64,000 nucleotides of DNA from Microbacterium sp. JZ31 (GTDB lineage: Bacteria; Actinomycetota; Actinomycetes; Actinomycetales; Microbacteriaceae), in NCBI RefSeq assembly GCF_016805985.1, contig NZ_CP017661.1, positions 744,001 through 808,000 on the forward strand, given 5' to 3'. A model generated the notes under the pieces. That model saw nothing but the letters and a program-made list of their open reading frames with translations, searched no databases and was not told the origin of the DNA. The position numbers and the translations under genes were made by a program. Shown one piece after another: positions 62,783-64,000 of this stretch (its first letter is position 1; the number at the start of each line of letters is the position of its first letter).

Positions 62783-64000
62783 ATGACGCGGCGTCGGCAG
62801 GACAGGGTGCTCGGCATCCTGATCCGCCGCGGCGAGTGGGTGACCGCCGCGACCCTCGCGGATCAGCTGGGCGTCACCCCGCGCAGCGTCCGGACCTACG
62901 TCACCGCCGCCAACGCACGCGTGCCGGGCACGGAGGCGATCGAGTCGGGCCCCGCCGGGTATCGCGCCACGTCGGCGGCTCCCGCCGTGCTGCGTGCCGG
63001 GGCCGAGGCGGATCCGGGCACGCCGCGCGAGCGGCTGCACGCGCTCGTGCGCGCGCTGCTGGATCAGCCCGACGGCATCGATGTGTACGACACCGCCGAC
63101 CGCATGCACGTCAGCTCCGCGACGCTCGAGGCCGATCTCGGGCGGGTGCGAGCCCTGCTCGGCGGATCCGACCTCGCTCTCGAGCGCGCGGGATCCCGCA
63201 TCCGGCTCGAGGGATCGGAGCTCGCGCAGCGCCGATTCGTGAGCCGCCTGGCGCACGACGAGATGGAGGAGGGTGCGTTCGATCTCGCGGCGCTGCGCCG
63301 CGCGGCCGACGCGATGGCGATCCCGTCCGAGGCGCTCGGCGCGTTCAAGAGCGACCTCGTCGCGCGGCTCGGCGAGCTCGGCTACTTCGTCAACGAGTTC
63401 GCCGCGGCCGACGTCGCGCTCCACGTCGCGATCGCGGCCGACCGGGTCGCGCAGGGGCGCGCTCTGGAGGCCGTGCACGGCGAGCCCGAGCCGGTGCGGG
63501 CGCGGTTCGCCGAGGTCGTGGGGGAGCTGACGAGCCGGCACTTCGGCGTGGAGCTCGGTCAGGGCGATCGCCTGCACCTGGCGGCGCTCGTGCTCACGCG
63601 CGTCGTCGTGCCCGGCTCGCGCGAGGAGCCCGCCGCACGGGTGGATCCGCAGATCGCCGCGGCGGTGCGCACGGCGGTCGAGCGGGCGGCGGCGTCGTAC
63701 CTCGTCGACATCGCGCACGACGACTTCGTCGAGCGCCTGTCGCTCCACGTGCAGAATCTCGTGCACAGGGCGCGCGAGCAGGCGTGGTCGCGGAACCCGC
63801 TCACCCGCACGCTGAAGTCGGCGTATCCGATGATCTTCGACGTCGCGGTGTCGATCGCGAGCGAGCTCGCCGTGACGCTCGGCGTCCCCATCCACGACGA
63901 CGAGATCGCCTACATCGCGATGCACGTCGGCGGGCGTCTCGAGCGCAGCCGCCGCGCGGAGACGATGCTGACCGCGACGATCGTGTGCCCCGGCTACTAC
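62783..64000 (+). CDS. mtlR: PRD-containing transcriptional regulator, MtlR/BglG-like (3' end outside window)
   Basis: 406 codons are visible and the frame stays open at the right edge. Order: HTH at 1-60 (RRGEWVTAATLADQLGVTPR), a second HTH at about 85-150 (YDTADRMHVSSATLEADL), PRD1 about 165-270 (conserved His in DVALHVAIA), PRD2 about 285-393 (HDDEIAYIAMHVGGRLER), then the start of an EIIB-like domain with Cys at TIVCPGYY. This is the MtlR layout, a DNA-binding activator controlled by PTS phosphorylation. It is divergent from the PTS genes and probably activates the mannitol genes. Confidence 0.88.
   Translation, partial: MTRRRQDRVLGILIRRGEWVTAATLADQLGVTPRSVRTYVTAANARVPGTEAIESGPAGYRATSAAPAVLRAGAEADPGTPRERLHALVRALLDQPDGIDVYDTADRMHVSSATLEADLGRVRALLGGSDLALERAGSRIRLEGSELAQRRFVSRLAHDEMEEGAFDLAALRRAADAMAIPSEALGAFKSDLVARLGELGYFVNEFAAADVALHVAIAADRVAQGRALEAVHGEPEPVRARFAEVVGELTSRHFGVELGQGDRLHLAALVLTRVVVPGSREEPAARVDPQIAAAVRTAVERAAASYLVDIAHDDFVERLSLHVQNLVHRAREQAWSRNPLTRTLKSAYPMIFDVAVSIASELAVTLGVPIHDDEIAYIAMHVGGRLERSRRAETMLTATIVCPGYY

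Overview
The window is GC-rich (about 70 %) chromosomal DNA with dense, often overlapping genes (ATGA, GTGA and TGATG junctions), GTG starts and actinobacterial gene sets such as sdhCDAB, a ribD-ribE-ribBA-ribH operon under an FMN riboswitch, and BMP-type nucleoside uptake. It best fits a Microbacterium-like member of the Microbacteriaceae. I saw no rRNA, tRNA, transposase, prophage or CRISPR array by eye.

Layout. 1-2.5 kb: a livFGHM-type ABC uptake system (livM runs off the left edge). 2.7-8.6 kb: an aromatic catabolic cluster with a DUF1932-type dehydrogenase, a LigM/DesA-like tetrahydrofolate O-demethylase, a GalB-like 4-oxalomesaconate hydratase, a LigK/GalC-like aldolase, a GalD-like tautomerase and a type I (VOC) extradiol dioxygenase. 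Together they can take methoxylated or trihydroxylated benzoates (syringate, 3-O-methylgallate, gallate) to pyruvate and oxaloacetate. Two divergent promoters here share a GntR-like palindrome. 8.6-12 kb: a small membrane protein, a flavin disulfide oxidoreductase broken by a one-base frameshift, and an MHS-family permease. 12-16 kb: the riboflavin operon. 16-22.4 kb: mutM, an AbiEi-like/PD-(D/E)XK protein bracketed by three copies of an about 85-bp inverted-repeat element, a GNAT enzyme, trpS, a TetR/FAD-monooxygenase pair, and xthA.

22.4-27.3 kb: succinate dehydrogenase (sdhCDAB) and a mannose-1-phosphate guanylyltransferase. 27.4-35.6 kb: a nucleoside scavenging unit (BMP lipoprotein, ATPase, two permeases, cytidine deaminase, thymidine phosphorylase, adenosine deaminase). 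35.7-43.4 kb: a second aromatic module with an MHS permease, a benzoylformate-decarboxylase-like ThDP enzyme, a 3-hydroxybenzoate 4-hydroxylase (MobA-like), an IclR regulator and an aldehyde dehydrogenase. A GTTCGA-N3-TCGAAC box lies in each of its three promoter regions.

43.5-57 kb: an amine module in three transcription units, each preceded by a GAGC-N4-GCTC palindrome, and ending in a TetR gene. It holds a copper amine oxidase, a small membrane protein, a YtcJ-type amidohydrolase, a sugar-type ABC transporter, an APC permease, an SDR, an APH-fold kinase and a class III PLP enzyme carrying the phospho-lyase signature. The kinase/lyase pair suggests amino-alcohol breakdown through an O-phosphate. 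With the neighbouring m-hydroxybenzoate module this could be a pathway for aryl-ethanolamines; that link is inference. 57-64 kb: mannitol PTS and general PTS genes (mtlD, mtlA, ptsI, ptsH, a lone EIIB) divergent from an MtlR-like PRD regulator cut by the right edge.
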